Program-made: the position numbers and the translations under genes
Notes under the pieces: generated by a model
What the model was told of the DNA's origin: nothing
The model's input: the letters and a program-made list of their open reading frames with translations, nothing else
Databases searched by the model: none
Source of the DNA: Arthrobacter sp. AQ5-05
GTDB lineage: Bacteria > Actinomycetota > Actinomycetes > Actinomycetales > Micrococcaceae
Assembly (NCBI RefSeq): GCF_003287975.1
Contig: NZ_QMKQ01000009.1
Location: forward strand, 1 to 64,000
Direction of reading: 5' to 3'
DNA: 64,000 nucleotides
Shown here: positions 1 to 8,940 of the stretch, in pieces
Numbering within the stretch: the stretch's first letter is position 1
Layout of the letters: the number at the start of each line of letters is the position of its first letter

Positions 1-271
1 GAAGGCGTCGGCCCTGTTGCACCATGGGCCGGTCCCGCAGGAGCTGGCCACCAGGTTCTCGGCGGCATCCACGGGGAGTGGTTCTTTGGGTTTCCTTGGT
101 GCTGCGGGCAGCACGCAGGCAGAGCTAGAATGGTTCACTGTCAGGGTCTTTCTTGTGGTTTTCTTGGTCGATAACCATTCAAGAAGGCCCTGACGTCTAT
201 CCGGGACAAGGCACGCGGGAAGCCCCGAAAGATGCCTACAAGATTACGGCGTCAAGGCGCCCGCACCACGC
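1..271. other. Left edge without a recognisable gene
   Basis: I recognise no protein here. Open frames run off the window edge on both strands but none has a convincing start, ribosome binding site or family motif. The stretch contains nested inverted repeats (128-194) and directly abuts a broken gene fragment (272-418), so it may be the remains of an insertion or rearrangement. Sequence to the left of the window is needed to say more. Confidence 0.4.
128..194. repeat. Nested inverted repeats (hairpin or possible IS end)
   Basis: Two interleaved inverted repeats are visible. GAATGGTT (128-135) pairs with AACCATTC (173-180). GTCAGGG followed by a CTTTCTTG-like stretch (140-155) pairs with CAAGAAGGCCCTGAC (180-194) with one mismatch and one bulge. 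The two pairings are mutually exclusive in part. No adjacent transposase was recognised, so this could be an insertion-sequence terminus, a terminator-like hairpin or a regulatory structure. Confidence 0.4.
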
Positions 272-418
272 TCAAATCCGTAGAGCCACTTTTCCGTCGA
301 ACACTTGACGCCACTGGTCGGTTTGTACGAAGTAGGACGCCAATTGGTCCGCTTCTTCTTCTGCAACACGTTCGCCGAATGAGAGATCGCGTAGTACTTC
401 CAGTTTTTGCCTAGTCAT
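272..418 (-). pseudogene. Decayed N-terminal fragment of a P-loop ATPase
   Basis: From the ATG at 418 the frame encodes 48 residues containing LSFGERVAEEEADQLASYF and TDQWRQVFDGKVAL. From memory this resembles the extreme N-terminus of the large P-loop ATPases often annotated as Sll1717-type or STAND-like, where a Walker A loop follows at once. Here the frame stops a few codons after KVAL. Shifting frame gives GFERGAG, a plausible start of a Walker A loop, but the expected Lys-Ser does not follow and another stop appears. This reads as a truncated, frameshifted remnant, not a functional gene. The family assignment is recalled, not searched. Confidence 0.5.
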
Positions 419-603
419 GGACGTTATTTTACCTACATGGAAGCCACTGGTGCGCAATGTTAACCAAGATTTTCTGGGATTTTTGAACGATTCAAATTTC
501 AATTTGGGGTTGATACGGTGAATAAAATGTGAGTTGCCCAGAAGAGATTCGCATCCATCGAGTAATCCGATTCAGATTCAAGTCTGGAAAAGGCAACCTT
601 CCG

Positions 604-1842
604 TCACTCCTCGAGACTCAGCGCCTTGCGCCAGGAGAGTGCCGATCCGGTCTGCATGATGGCCCGGCGGTAGATCTTCTCGCCGAACAGGACCATGGCC
701 CAGGCTGCCGCAACGGCGACGGCCAGCGAAACGAACGGCTCCCACAGCGGAACATCGCTGCTGAGCAATCGGATGGGCATGGCCACCGAGGAAATCACCG
801 GAACGTAGGAAGCAACGACCAACAGCGTGCCCTTCGCGTAGATGCCGGTGAACAACACCGCCACCAGCACCATGATCACCGGACCTGTGGACTGCTGCAG
901 GTCCTCGGTGCGCGAGGCCATCGCACCGAGCGCCGCCCACACCGCGGCCAGGATCAGGAATCCGGCCAGGAAGAAGGCCAGGAACCAGCCGGCGGTGGCG
1001 AACACCACTGAAATGAACGGGACCTGGGTGGGCATCATGTTCAGGGCCAGCAGGCCGATCCCCACGAACAGGCACAGCTGCCCCATCGCCAGGATCATGT
1101 TGCCCAGGATCTTGCCCGCGAGCAGCTGGCGGATGGGGATGGCGGTGGCCAGGATTTCCACCACCCGGTTCTGCTTTTCCTCCACCACCGAGTTGGCGAT
1201 CGGCATCCCGAAGATCATCGCGGACATGTAGAAGAGGAACGAGAAGATGAAGCCCATGACCATGGCCATCGAGTTGCGTTCCGAATCCCCGTCGAGCAGC
1301 ACCGGGCTCACGGTGGAACCTGCGGTCAGCGATTCGGGGGAGACCCCCAGCTTCCCGGCGTTGAATTCCAGTGCCTGGGCGCTTGCCGCTTCACCGAGCA
1401 GCGACTGGATCGAGCCGGGCACCTCCTTCAACGCGGTGAGGCTGTAGCCATCCGGGGTGGGCGCGAGTACCAGATCTGCGTCCTTGGCACGCAGGGCATC
1501 GAGGGCCTCGGTCCCTGACTGCACCGGATGGGATACCAATTTGATCTTCCGGTCGTTGGCGAGGGCCAGCTCGTTGGCCGAGGCCACCAAGGTGGCGGTC
1601 CTGCCGTTCTGCTCGAACGCAATCGTTGCGGTGGTGGTCTTCTCTCCCATGATCCCGGCGAACACCACCGAACCCACGATGAGCGCGAGGGTGATCAGCG
1701 TGGTGATGATGAACGACTTGTCCCGGATCTTCACGGTGACCTCGCGCAGGGTCACGATCAGCCAGGGCGCGCTTGGCTGCCCGGAAGAGGCGGACCGGCT
1801 CGGTGCGTCGGCGGGCCTGGTGCGGTGATCGGTGATGCTCAT
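604..1842 (-). CDS. ABC-2 type exporter, membrane subunit
   Basis: The 412-residue protein is the membrane half of an ABC exporter. A first membrane helix (about residues 45-65, after KIRDKSFIITTL) is followed by an extracytoplasmic domain of about 130 residues and then about five helices from residue 200 onward, including the conserved cytoplasmic EEKQNRVVEILA segment. This is the NatB / ABC2_membrane_3 layout. Its start overlaps the end of the ATPase gene by 4 bp (ATGA), so the two are translationally coupled. Upstream on the same strand lies a two-component system, suggesting induced export of a toxic compound, sodium or lipid; the substrate cannot be read from sequence. Confidence 0.85.
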   Translation of the reverse strand: MSITDHRTRPADAPSRSASSGQPSAPWLIVTLREVTVKIRDKSFIITTLITLALIVGSVVFAGIMGEKTTTATIAFEQNGRTATLVASANELALANDRKIKLVSHPVQSGTEALDALRAKDADLVLAPTPDGYSLTALKEVPGSIQSLLGEAASAQALEFNAGKLGVSPESLTAGSTVSPVLLDGDSERNSMAMVMGFIFSFLFYMSAMIFGMPIANSVVEEKQNRVVEILATAIPIRQLLAGKILGNMILAMGQLCLFVGIGLLALNMMPTQVPFISVVFATAGWFLAFFLAGFLILAAVWAALGAMASRTEDLQQSTGPVIMVLVAVLFTGIYAKGTLLVVASYVPVISSVAMPIRLLSSDVPLWEPFVSLAVAVAAAWAMVLFGEKIYRRAIMQTGSALSWRKALSLEE

Positions 1843-2720
1843 CGGATGACCTCCCGGTAGATTTCTGCCAACGAGGGACGTTGCGGGGCGAATTCGGTGA
1901 CGGCCCCGCGATCCACCGCGGTGCGCAGGATACGTTGGGCAGCCGCGTCATCGGTGAACTCCACCAGGGCGCGCGGACCCGCGACATCCAGCACCCGCAC
2001 CCCGGGCTGCTCGCGCAGCCATCCGGCATCGGGCGGGGTTACCACCACGTGCTTGGCACTGGCCCGGGCCCGCAGCGCCTCGGCGCTGCCGGAGGCCACG
2101 ATCCTGCCCCCTGCCAGCACCACGAGATGATCGCAGAGCGTATCGATCAGATCCAGCTGGTGGCTGGAGAAGAGGATGGGCACCCCGGTGGCGGCCCGCT
2201 CGGCCAACAGCTTGGTCATCGAGTCCACGGCCAGCGGGTCCAGCCCGGAGAACGGCTCGTCAAGCACCAACGCAGTGGGGTGGTGCATCAGTGAGGCGGC
2301 GACCTGCACGCGCTGCTGGTTGCCCAGCGAGAGGGACTCGAGCTTGTCCTTGGTCCGGTCGGCAATGCCGAAGCGGTCCAGCAGGTCCAGGGCCTCGGTG
2401 CGGGCATCGGTGCGGCTCATGCCGTGGAGCTGGCCCAGGTATTGGAGCTGGTCGAGGACCTGCTGCTTGGGGTAGAGCCCGCGTTCCTCGGGCATGTAGC
2501 CGAAGCGGGCCCGGTCGGTGTCGGTGATCTGCGTGCCGTTGAAGTACACCGAACCGGAATGGGACTTGAGCACTCCCATGATGATGCGCATGGTGGTGGT
2601 CTTGCCGGCGCCATTGGCCCCGACGAAACCGGTCATGCCATTGGCGGGGACGGCAAAGGCCACCTCGTCAAGCACCGTCCGGTCACCGAATCGTCGGGTG
2701 AGACCTTGTACCTCTAGCAC
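1839..2720 (-). CDS. ABC-2 type exporter, ATP-binding subunit
   Basis: This is a 293-residue ABC ATPase, counting from the GTG at 2720. That start gives VLEVQGLTRRFG, the normal beginning of the family, and has GAAGGA about 10 bases upstream; a longer frame to 2765 adds 15 unlikely residues. Walker A is GANGAGKTT (about 34-42), the signature is LSLGNQQRV and Walker B is ALVLDEPFSGLD. A C-terminal extension of about 80 residues is typical of drug and NatA-type exporters. It energises the membrane subunit encoded immediately downstream. Confidence 0.9.
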   Translation of the reverse strand: MLEVQGLTRRFGDRTVLDEVAFAVPANGMTGFVGANGAGKTTTMRIIMGVLKSHSGSVYFNGTQITDTDRARFGYMPEERGLYPKQQVLDQLQYLGQLHGMSRTDARTEALDLLDRFGIADRTKDKLESLSLGNQQRVQVAASLMHHPTALVLDEPFSGLDPLAVDSMTKLLAERAATGVPILFSSHQLDLIDTLCDHLVVLAGGRIVASGSAEALRARASAKHVVVTPPDAGWLREQPGVRVLDVAGPRALVEFTDDAAAQRILRTAVDRGAVTEFAPQRPSLAEIYREVIR

Positions 2721-2839
2721 GGTGGTGCATTCCTTCGGTTGGCGGGGTGTTCTCCTGCCTTCCAATCTATGTGCAGGGCCCGCCGCGGGGGATCGTTCAA
2801 AGGAATGAAATCCGCCTGCGAGGCACCTGCGCCCCTGCC

Positions 2840-3532
2840 TCAGGCCTCCATCGAAGGGATGAGTCCGACGCGGTAGGCAAAGACGACGGCCTGCACCCTG
2901 TCCCGGACCCCGGCCTTGGCCAAGACGTTGGACAGGTGCGTCTTCACGGTTGCCTCCGTGACATACAGCGCACCGGCGATCTCCGCGTTCGACAGGCCCG
3001 TGGCCAGCTTGATGAGCACCTCGCGTTCCCGGTTGGTCAGCTCGTGAAGCACCCGCCGGTCATCCGGGGCGAGTGCGGCCTTCGGTGCCGCAGGCGTGCC
3101 CGGTACCGAAGAGGCAGTGCCGCGCTGGATGATGCGCAGCGTGACTTCGGGGGAGAGCAGCGCCTGGCCGCCGGCCGCCGCATGCACAGCCTGGATGATC
3201 ATTTCCGGTTCGGTGTTTTTCAGCAGGAACCCGCTGGCCCCGGCGTCGATCGCGGCAAAGAGGTAGTCGTCGCGGTCGAAGGTGGTCAGCACGACGACCT
3301 TGGCGTTGGTTGCCGAAGTGATCTGCGCGGTGGCGCCGACCCCGTCGAGCACCGGCATCTGGATGTCCATGAGCACCACGTCCGGTTCCAGGTCCAGGGC
3401 AGCGGCCACGGCTTCCTGCCCGTCGGCGGCCGTGCCCACGACCGCCAGGGCCTCGTCGGTGCCCAGGATCAGGGCCAGGGAGGAGCGGATCAGCGGCTGG
3501 TCGTCGCAGACGAGGATGCGGATGGCGCTCAT
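2840..3532 (-). CDS. NarL/LuxR-family response regulator
   Basis: The 230-residue regulator has an N-terminal receiver domain with the acidic pair DD (10-11), the phospho-acceptor Asp56 in VVLMDIQMP, and Lys in the GFLLKN segment. The C-terminal LuxR helix-turn-helix (about 160-225) carries LTNREREVLIKLATGLSNAEIA. Its start overlaps the kinase gene by 4 bp, so kinase and regulator are co-translated. About 120 bp separates it from the ABC exporter genes on the same strand. By analogy with similar loci it probably activates that exporter, which is inference. Confidence 0.92.
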   Translation of the reverse strand: MSAIRILVCDDQPLIRSSLALILGTDEALAVVGTAADGQEAVAAALDLEPDVVLMDIQMPVLDGVGATAQITSATNAKVVVLTTFDRDDYLFAAIDAGASGFLLKNTEPEMIIQAVHAAAGGQALLSPEVTLRIIQRGTASSVPGTPAAPKAALAPDDRRVLHELTNREREVLIKLATGLSNAEIAGALYVTEATVKTHLSNVLAKAGVRDRVQAVVFAYRVGLIPSMEA

Positions 3533-4893
3533 GGGGTTCCTTCAACGGTGTCGGTGGTGTGCAGGGTGCGCAGCCGGGCGCGGGTGCGCCACCCGGCCGG
3601 CGAGCGCGGGCCGATGTCCACCAAGCCGTGGTGCAGCGCTGCGCGTTCCTTGATGCCGCGCAGGCCGTAGCCGCTGCCGGCGGTTCCCGGGCGCTGGTCC
3701 CCGTCATCGATGACCTCGACCTCCACCCAGTCGCCGTTCCCGTCGCTGCCGCTGCGCAGCGAGAGCACCGCCGAGCGTGCGGTGGAGTGCTCGCGCACGT
3801 TGGCCAGGGACTCTGCGGCGATCCGGTACAGCGCCAGGCCCAGCCCGGGGCCTACTTCGCCCAGGAAACCCGGCCGGTGTTCGACGGTGATCAACTGCAC
3901 CGCGACCCCGGCGCGGGCCGACTGTTCCACCAGCCCCGGCAGCTGCCCCAGCGAGGGCTCCGGCGAACGGTCGGTGGTGCCTTCGGCGTCGGTGTCCCCG
4001 TGGCGCAGCACCCGCAGCAGCGAGCGGGTCTCGCCCACCGCCCGGCGGGCCGAGTCCTCGATGCCGAGCATCAGCGCGGCCGCGCGTTCCGGGTCCCGCG
4101 GCTGGACCATGCGGGCGGCTGCCGCCTGCACCCCGACGGCCGAGATGTGGTGGGCCACCACGTCGTGCAGTTCCCGGGCAATGCGCAGGCGCTCGTCGAC
4201 CACGGCCCGGCGGGCCAGCTCCTCGGCCTGTTCCTGCAACTGTGCCGCCTGTTCCACGACGATCTCGTGCCGCCAGGCGCTGCGCCAGGACGTCTCTCCC
4301 AGGAAGATGGCCCCGCCGAAGTAGAAGAGGTTGACCAGGAAGTTGTAGCCGGCATAGGCGATGACCGGGTCGATGAAGCCGGAGGTCTCGATGGCGGTGG
4401 GCAGCTCCAGCTCGGTGCCGTAGAACAGCTTCGCGTTGGTGATGGCCACCAGCAGCCACACGGCCATGGCAAGGATGACGCCGCCCAGTGCCAGTCTCAG
4501 TCCGCGCCTGTCCCGCGCCCAGGTGACCGCCGAATAGAGCCCGACAAAGTAGGCGATCTGCGGTGCCAGCTGCATCATGACCGTCGGAAGCCAGGTGCCG
4601 AAGCCGATGAACAGCGCAGAAAGGACCAGCATCGAGGCGATCGGGAAGCGCCGGCGCACCGCCAGCGGGGCAATCATCGCGCACATGGCCAGGTAGGCCG
4701 GGACGCGGTCGGGGGCCTCCTGCGCGGGCGCGAAGCTGAGGATCATTTCCATGCCGAGCAGCGCCGCGGCCATGACCAGTAGCGTCACCCAGGCATCGCG
4801 TCGCAACTGCTGGATGCTTGGTTGCCGGCGTTCCCATTCCTCGGGCGGAAAATCGCCGGGCAGGAAGCGTTGGCGCAAGGCCAGGAATTTCAT
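3529..4893 (-). CDS. Sensor histidine kinase, HisKA_3 type
   Basis: The 454-residue kinase has about five membrane helices in residues 35-200, a short coiled linker rich in Gln, Glu and Ala, and a HisKA_3 dimerisation domain with the phospho-accepting His243 in RELHDVVAHHISA. The ATPase domain shows NVREHS (N box), VIDDGDQ (D box) and GYGLRGIKERA (G box). There is no large extracellular sensor domain, so it probably senses within or at the membrane, as LiaS/DesK-like kinases do. It heads a minus-strand cluster: kinase, regulator, ABC ATPase, ABC permease. Confidence 0.92.
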   Translation of the reverse strand: MKFLALRQRFLPGDFPPEEWERRQPSIQQLRRDAWVTLLVMAAALLGMEMILSFAPAQEAPDRVPAYLAMCAMIAPLAVRRRFPIASMLVLSALFIGFGTWLPTVMMQLAPQIAYFVGLYSAVTWARDRRGLRLALGGVILAMAVWLLVAITNAKLFYGTELELPTAIETSGFIDPVIAYAGYNFLVNLFYFGGAIFLGETSWRSAWRHEIVVEQAAQLQEQAEELARRAVVDERLRIARELHDVVAHHISAVGVQAAAARMVQPRDPERAAALMLGIEDSARRAVGETRSLLRVLRHGDTDAEGTTDRSPEPSLGQLPGLVEQSARAGVAVQLITVEHRPGFLGEVGPGLGLALYRIAAESLANVREHSTARSAVLSLRSGSDGNGDWVEVEVIDDGDQRPGTAGSGYGLRGIKERAALHHGLVDIGPRSPAGWRTRARLRTLHTTDTVEGTP

Positions 4894-5033
4894 GGTTGAT
4901 CCCCTTGGGGCACGTGAGCGGTCATCATCCCACCCATGAACCTATCCCATGGCCGGCTTCGAGCGGGCGCCCGATGCGGCACCGGAACCCAAATTCCCTT
5001 GTCTGGGAGCGGCAAATGCGATTGGGTGGGGCC

Positions 5034-6851
5034 ATGGGCACTTTCATCGAGGACTACGCGTTGCTTTCCGACCAGCGCACCGCGGCACTGGTCTCCCGTC
5101 GGGGCTCGGTGGACTGGCTGTGTTTCCCGCGCTTCGACTCGGGATCGGTCTTCGCCTCGCTGCTGGGCGGACAGGAGAACGGCCGCTGGCTGCTGGCACC
5201 GCTGCAGGGCGAGGTGGTGAGCCGCAACTACCTCGACGCCTCCTTCGTGCTGCGCACCCTGTGGGCGAGTGACACCGGGCAGATCCTGGTCACCGACTTC
5301 ATGCCGACGGACAACGGGCACTCGGGCATCATGCGGCGCGTGGAGGGGCTCTCGGGAACCATGCGCATGGAACATGAACTGGTCATCAGGTACAACTACG
5401 GGGCGGTGCTGCCGTGGGTGCGGCGCAGCTTCGACCCGGTGAAGGGCACCGAGTCGCTGGTGGCGGTCGCCGGCCCGAAGGCCGCGGTGCTGCATGCCGC
5501 CCGGCTTCCCAAGGCCAAGCACCACACCCACCGCGACGAATTCGATGTGCGGGCCGGGGACGTGTTCGACTTCGAGTTCGCCTGCTATCCCGGGCACGCG
5601 GCGACGCCCGAGCCCAGCGACGTGGGCCTGGCCATGACCCAGACCGCCAAGCACTGGCACGACTGGGCCGCGAAGATCCCCAGGCACGAGGCCCATGACG
5701 CGCTGGTGCGCCGCTCGCTGCTGGTGCTCAAGGCGCTGACCCACCGCGAGACCGGCGGCATCGTTGCGGCGCCCACCACCTCGTTGCCGGAGTTCTTCGG
5801 CGGGGAACGCAACTGGGACTATCGCTTCTGCTGGTTGCGCGACGCCGCGCTGACCTTGCAGGTGATGATGACCCACGGCTACGAGCAGGAGGCGCTGCAT
5901 TGGCGCGACTGGCTGCTGCGGGCCATTGCGGGGGACCACAACGACCTGCAGATCATGCACGGGGTCGGCGGGGAGCGCGAGCTGCCCGAGCGGGTCCTGC
6001 AGCACCTGCCCGGGTACGGGGGAGCCAAGCCGGTGCGGGTGGGCAATGCCGCGGTGAACCAGTACCAGGGGGACGTGGTCGGCGAGGTCATGGTCGCGCT
6101 CGATGAACTGCGCACCATGGGCGGGCGCGAGGACCACTTCTCCTGGCCGCTGCAAAAGGCGCTGATCGATTACGTGATTGCCAACCTGAAGCGCAAGGAC
6201 CACGGGGTGTGGGAAATGCGCGGGACCCCGGAATACTTCACGCACTCGCGGGCCATGATGTGGGCCGCCCTGGACGCCGGGGTCCGGGCGGTGACGCACC
6301 ACGGGCTGACCGGCGACGTGCAGGAGTGGGAGTCCGCGCGCGACAAGCTGCGTGCCGAAATCATGGAAAAGGGCTTCAACGCGGACCTGGACTCGTTCAC
6401 GCAGACCTACGCCACCACCGAGGTCGACGCCTCGCTGCTGGTCCTGGCCCAGGTAGGCTTCGTCGACTACGAGGACCCCCGGATGCTGGGCACCGTGGCA
6501 CGGCTGGAGAAGGACCTGCTCGACGAACACGGGTTCATCCGCCGCTACCGCACCGAGGCCGGGGGAGACGGGCTGCCGCCGGGGGAATACACCTTCCTGG
6601 TGTGCACCTGCTGGCTCGTGGAGCAGTATGCCCACTCCGGGCGCCTCGACGATGCCCGGGCCCTGTTCGAGAAACTTGCCGGAACAGTCAACGACCTGGG
6701 GTTGGTGGCCGAGGAATTCGACCCGGCCTCCGGACACATGGCCGGGAACTTCCCGCAGGCGCTCTCGCACCTGGGGTTGATCCGTGCCGCCGACGCGATC
6801 GCGGAGGCCGAGGGGACGCGTCCGTTCCGGCCGCGCCGCGGACCGAAGTAG
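5034..6851 (+). CDS. Glycoside hydrolase family 15 (trehalase or glucoamylase-like)
   Basis: The 605-residue protein starts MGTFIEDYALLSDQRTAALV and continues GSVDWLCFPRFDS, the conserved N-terminal beta-sandwich opening of bacterial GH15 enzymes. The catalytic (alpha/alpha)6 barrel follows, with NWDYRFCWLRDAAL and later TYATTEVDASLLVLA. There is no signal peptide, so it acts in the cytoplasm. Actinobacterial members of this group include trehalases; glucan 1,4-alpha-glucosidase is the other common label. An alternative ATG at 5016 is preceded by GGGAG and cannot be excluded. The open frame reaching back to 4818 overlaps the divergent kinase gene and is not needed. Confidence 0.85.
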   Translation: MGTFIEDYALLSDQRTAALVSRRGSVDWLCFPRFDSGSVFASLLGGQENGRWLLAPLQGEVVSRNYLDASFVLRTLWASDTGQILVTDFMPTDNGHSGIMRRVEGLSGTMRMEHELVIRYNYGAVLPWVRRSFDPVKGTESLVAVAGPKAAVLHAARLPKAKHHTHRDEFDVRAGDVFDFEFACYPGHAATPEPSDVGLAMTQTAKHWHDWAAKIPRHEAHDALVRRSLLVLKALTHRETGGIVAAPTTSLPEFFGGERNWDYRFCWLRDAALTLQVMMTHGYEQEALHWRDWLLRAIAGDHNDLQIMHGVGGERELPERVLQHLPGYGGAKPVRVGNAAVNQYQGDVVGEVMVALDELRTMGGREDHFSWPLQKALIDYVIANLKRKDHGVWEMRGTPEYFTHSRAMMWAALDAGVRAVTHHGLTGDVQEWESARDKLRAEIMEKGFNADLDSFTQTYATTEVDASLLVLAQVGFVDYEDPRMLGTVARLEKDLLDEHGFIRRYRTEAGGDGLPPGEYTFLVCTCWLVEQYAHSGRLDDARALFEKLAGTVNDLGLVAEEFDPASGHMAGNFPQALSHLGLIRAADAIAEAEGTRPFRPRRGPK

Positions 6852-6879
6852 GCCCGCGGGAACCTCGGCCTCCCAAGGG

Positions 6880-8070
6880 TTACATGCCCTCGGGCAGTGG
6901 CAACGGTTCGGCCAGCGGCTGGCGGGCTGCATTCATGTCGATCCCATAGTCCTTGGCGAAGACCGTGCGGGTTGAAGTGTAGATGCCGTTGGCGTCCTCA
7001 TCGAGCTCGAAGACGCGGGCACCGCGCAGGTTGTGCTGCTTTGCCCCGCCCAGGCCGTAGGGGCCGAAACCGGTGCCCGGGCCGTACCCCAGCTCGATGC
7101 CGAAGTAGTTGCCCATGTAGGTGTTGATGTGGTCATGGCCGCAGTATGCGCCGCGCACGTCCCCGCGCTCCAGCATCGCGGTGAACAGCCCCGAGTTGAA
7201 CGCGCCGACGTAGACGCCTTCGTTCTTCTCTCCCACGATGCCGTGCTTCTTCGCCGCCTTGGCGTGGTCGGCGTCGTTGGAGGTGAACTGGGAACCGAAC
7301 CACATGTGGTGGTGTTCCCACAGCGGGATGTGGAAGAACATCAGCGACGGGACCTTGCCGAAGCGCTGTTCGGTGGCCTTGGAAGCCGCGCGGTACCAGG
7401 CAACCTGCTCGGGCCGGATCCAGTCGTAGGACTTCAATCCGGCAAAGTTCTGCCCGCCGACCTTGTCGTCGGCGTAGCGTCCCGAGTCCAGCAGCCATAC
7501 GCCGAACACCGGCTTGTTGCCGCGCGAGGAGGAGATCAGCAGCTGGGAGTTCGAGGACCCGAACACCGCGTTGTCCTTGGTGTTTACGTTGTACTTGTAA
7601 CCGCGCACGAACTCGAGCATCTTTGGCTCGGTCATCCCGGTGCCATGCACCAGGGAATCCTCGTCGTGATTGCCAAAGGTCAGGGCCCAAGGGATCTGCC
7701 GGGATTCCATGGGCATCACGACGTTGTTGATGGCCTGCTTGACCTCGGTGGCGGTGGTGGGTTTGCCGTCAATGACATCCCCGTTGATCACCACGAAGCC
7801 AGGTTTCTCGGCATCCAGCACCGCTTTCATGAGTTCCAGGGTGCGCTTGTCGGTCAAATGGCCGTCCTGGGTGTCGTTGAACTGGACGATCTTGAACTTG
7901 CCGTCTGGCCCGAACCTCAGCTTGCTGTCGGGTGTGGCCACCGGCTGCACGGGAGTGGGGGTGGTTGCTGCAGTGGCCGGGGAGGTTCCGGCGGCAAGTG
8001 CGCCGGAGATGGCCGCGGCGGTGCCGCCGAGCAGGATGCCTCGGCGGGGAACGGACGAGGGAGTTTTCAC
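6880..8070 (-). CDS. Tat-exported metallophosphoesterase
   Basis: The 396-residue protein starts at GTG 8070, preceded by GAAAGG six bases upstream. It has a short N-terminal stretch with RRG followed by a hydrophobic Gly/Ala-rich core and a cleavable AAT region, consistent with Tat export. The calcineurin-like phosphoesterase metal ligands are visible: FNDTQDGHL, VINGDVID, GNHDE, FHIPLWEH and CGHDHINTY. It probably hydrolyses phosphate esters outside the membrane. The promoter region has three 11-bp direct repeats resembling an actinobacterial PhoP box, so phosphate control is likely. It converges on the GH15 gene. Confidence 0.88.
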   Translation of the reverse strand: MKTPSSVPRRGILLGGTAAAISGALAAGTSPATAATTPTPVQPVATPDSKLRFGPDGKFKIVQFNDTQDGHLTDKRTLELMKAVLDAEKPGFVVINGDVIDGKPTTATEVKQAINNVVMPMESRQIPWALTFGNHDEDSLVHGTGMTEPKMLEFVRGYKYNVNTKDNAVFGSSNSQLLISSSRGNKPVFGVWLLDSGRYADDKVGGQNFAGLKSYDWIRPEQVAWYRAASKATEQRFGKVPSLMFFHIPLWEHHHMWFGSQFTSNDADHAKAAKKHGIVGEKNEGVYVGAFNSGLFTAMLERGDVRGAYCGHDHINTYMGNYFGIELGYGPGTGFGPYGLGGAKQHNLRGARVFELDEDANGIYTSTRTVFAKDYGIDMNAARQPLAEPLPLPEGM

Positions 8071-8137
8071 GTGATGCCTTTCAGGGTTTGCGCCTCGGGG
8101 GGACGATCGAACGCGATGGTTCGAGGGCACGAACAAG

Positions 8138-8185
8138 ACCTTAGAAAGGTTTGGTGACCAAAGGGTTAATGCTTGGTTGACGTGG
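8138..8185 (-). promoter_or_regulatory. Candidate PhoP box and -10 of the metallophosphoesterase
   Basis: Read on the minus strand, GTCAACC, ATTAACC and GGTCACC occur at exactly 11-bp spacing (8181-8175, 8170-8164, 8159-8153). A -10-like TAAGGT lies at 8143-8138. The position where a -35 would sit falls inside the repeats and has no consensus. This matches how phosphate-responsive PhoP boxes of actinobacteria are arranged (11-bp direct repeats related to GTTCACC). The downstream gene is a secreted phosphoesterase, which fits phosphate starvation control. Confidence 0.65.
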
Positions 8186-8503
8186 GATTCCGGTGAGTGA
8201 AGTCGAAGGTGGGAGCGTTCGGGGTGCGGGGGGCGCTCGCCGAAGACCTTCTTGTGGCGAGCACCGTTGCCTGCAAGAATTCTTGATGCGCCCCAGATGG
8301 GCCGAGCTTCCAGGAGGTCAAGGCAACTCACGTTGTTGCCACAATGCAGCGGTTCGCGGACCGCTCTGCGCAGTGGTGACGATCTTGCGTTCAGCAAGAG
8401 TCCCTTCCGTATCCGGCGCACACACTTTTCCACACTGCCTGTCGACTGGGCCATGTGTTGCCTGCATCCTTCGGATTCCCCGATTTGAGAGACAGGAAAA
8501 ACC
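8186..8503. other. Intergenic region before the VOC gene
   Basis: These about 320 bases lie between the metallophosphoesterase promoter and the VOC gene. I see no coding frame with family resemblance. The region presumably holds the promoter of the VOC gene. Just before that gene's ATG at 8504 there is GAGAGACAGGAAAAACC, which contains its ribosome binding site (AGGA). Confidence 0.4.
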
Positions 8504-8878
8504 ATGGGCATTTCTTTCAATCACACCATCATTGCCGCCAGGGACCGCGAGGTCTCGGCGCAGTTCTACGTGGACCTCGCCGAGGCCCACCGCATCGAAA
8601 GCTGGGGCCCGTTCACCAACCTCCAGCTGGACGACGGGGCCATGTTGCAGTTCGCCGAACCGCCCATCGACTTCCCGCCTCAGCACTACGCCTTCCTGGT
8701 TGACGACGAGCACTTCGAGCGCACCTACACGAGGATCCAGGAACGCGGGATCGAGCATTGGGCCGATCCGCAGCAAACCCGCCCGGGCCAGACGAATACC
8801 GAACACGGCGGCCGCGGCGTGTACCTCCTGGACCCGGCGGGACACTACATCGAGTTCATCACGCGCCCGTACCTGTAG
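8504..8878 (+). CDS. VOC / glyoxalase-like metal-dependent protein
   Basis: This is a 124-residue single-copy vicinal oxygen chelate fold. It begins GISFNHTIIAARDREVSAQFY, with the His near residue 7 in the usual first metal-ligand position. The segment HYAFLVDDEHFE supplies a second ligand and GGRGVYLLDPAGHYIEFITRPY the terminal Glu. Family members include glyoxalases, bleomycin-type binding proteins and extradiol dioxygenases. The strand is opposite to both neighbours, so the gene appears monocistronic. The substrate is not inferable. Confidence 0.82.
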   Translation: MGISFNHTIIAARDREVSAQFYVDLAEAHRIESWGPFTNLQLDDGAMLQFAEPPIDFPPQHYAFLVDDEHFERTYTRIQERGIEHWADPQQTRPGQTNTEHGGRGVYLLDPAGHYIEFITRPYL

Positions 8879-8940
8879 GGGCCACGAGCAGAGAAGAGAA
8901 GGACGTCAGCTGTGTGGCCACCCGGGGAGCCCTTCGGGCG

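Noticed and set aside
533-597. tRNA-like pairing GTTGCC ... GGCAAC
   Set aside because: The acceptor-like arms are only 65 bases apart and no T-arm directly precedes the 3' strand, nor is there an anticodon arm. Not a tRNA.
4890-6932. Minus-strand open frame of 680 codons opposite the GH15 gene
   Set aside because: The plus-strand product has clear GH15 motifs, while the minus product is Arg/His/Gly/Pro-rich without any family resemblance. It is a GC-driven antisense shadow.
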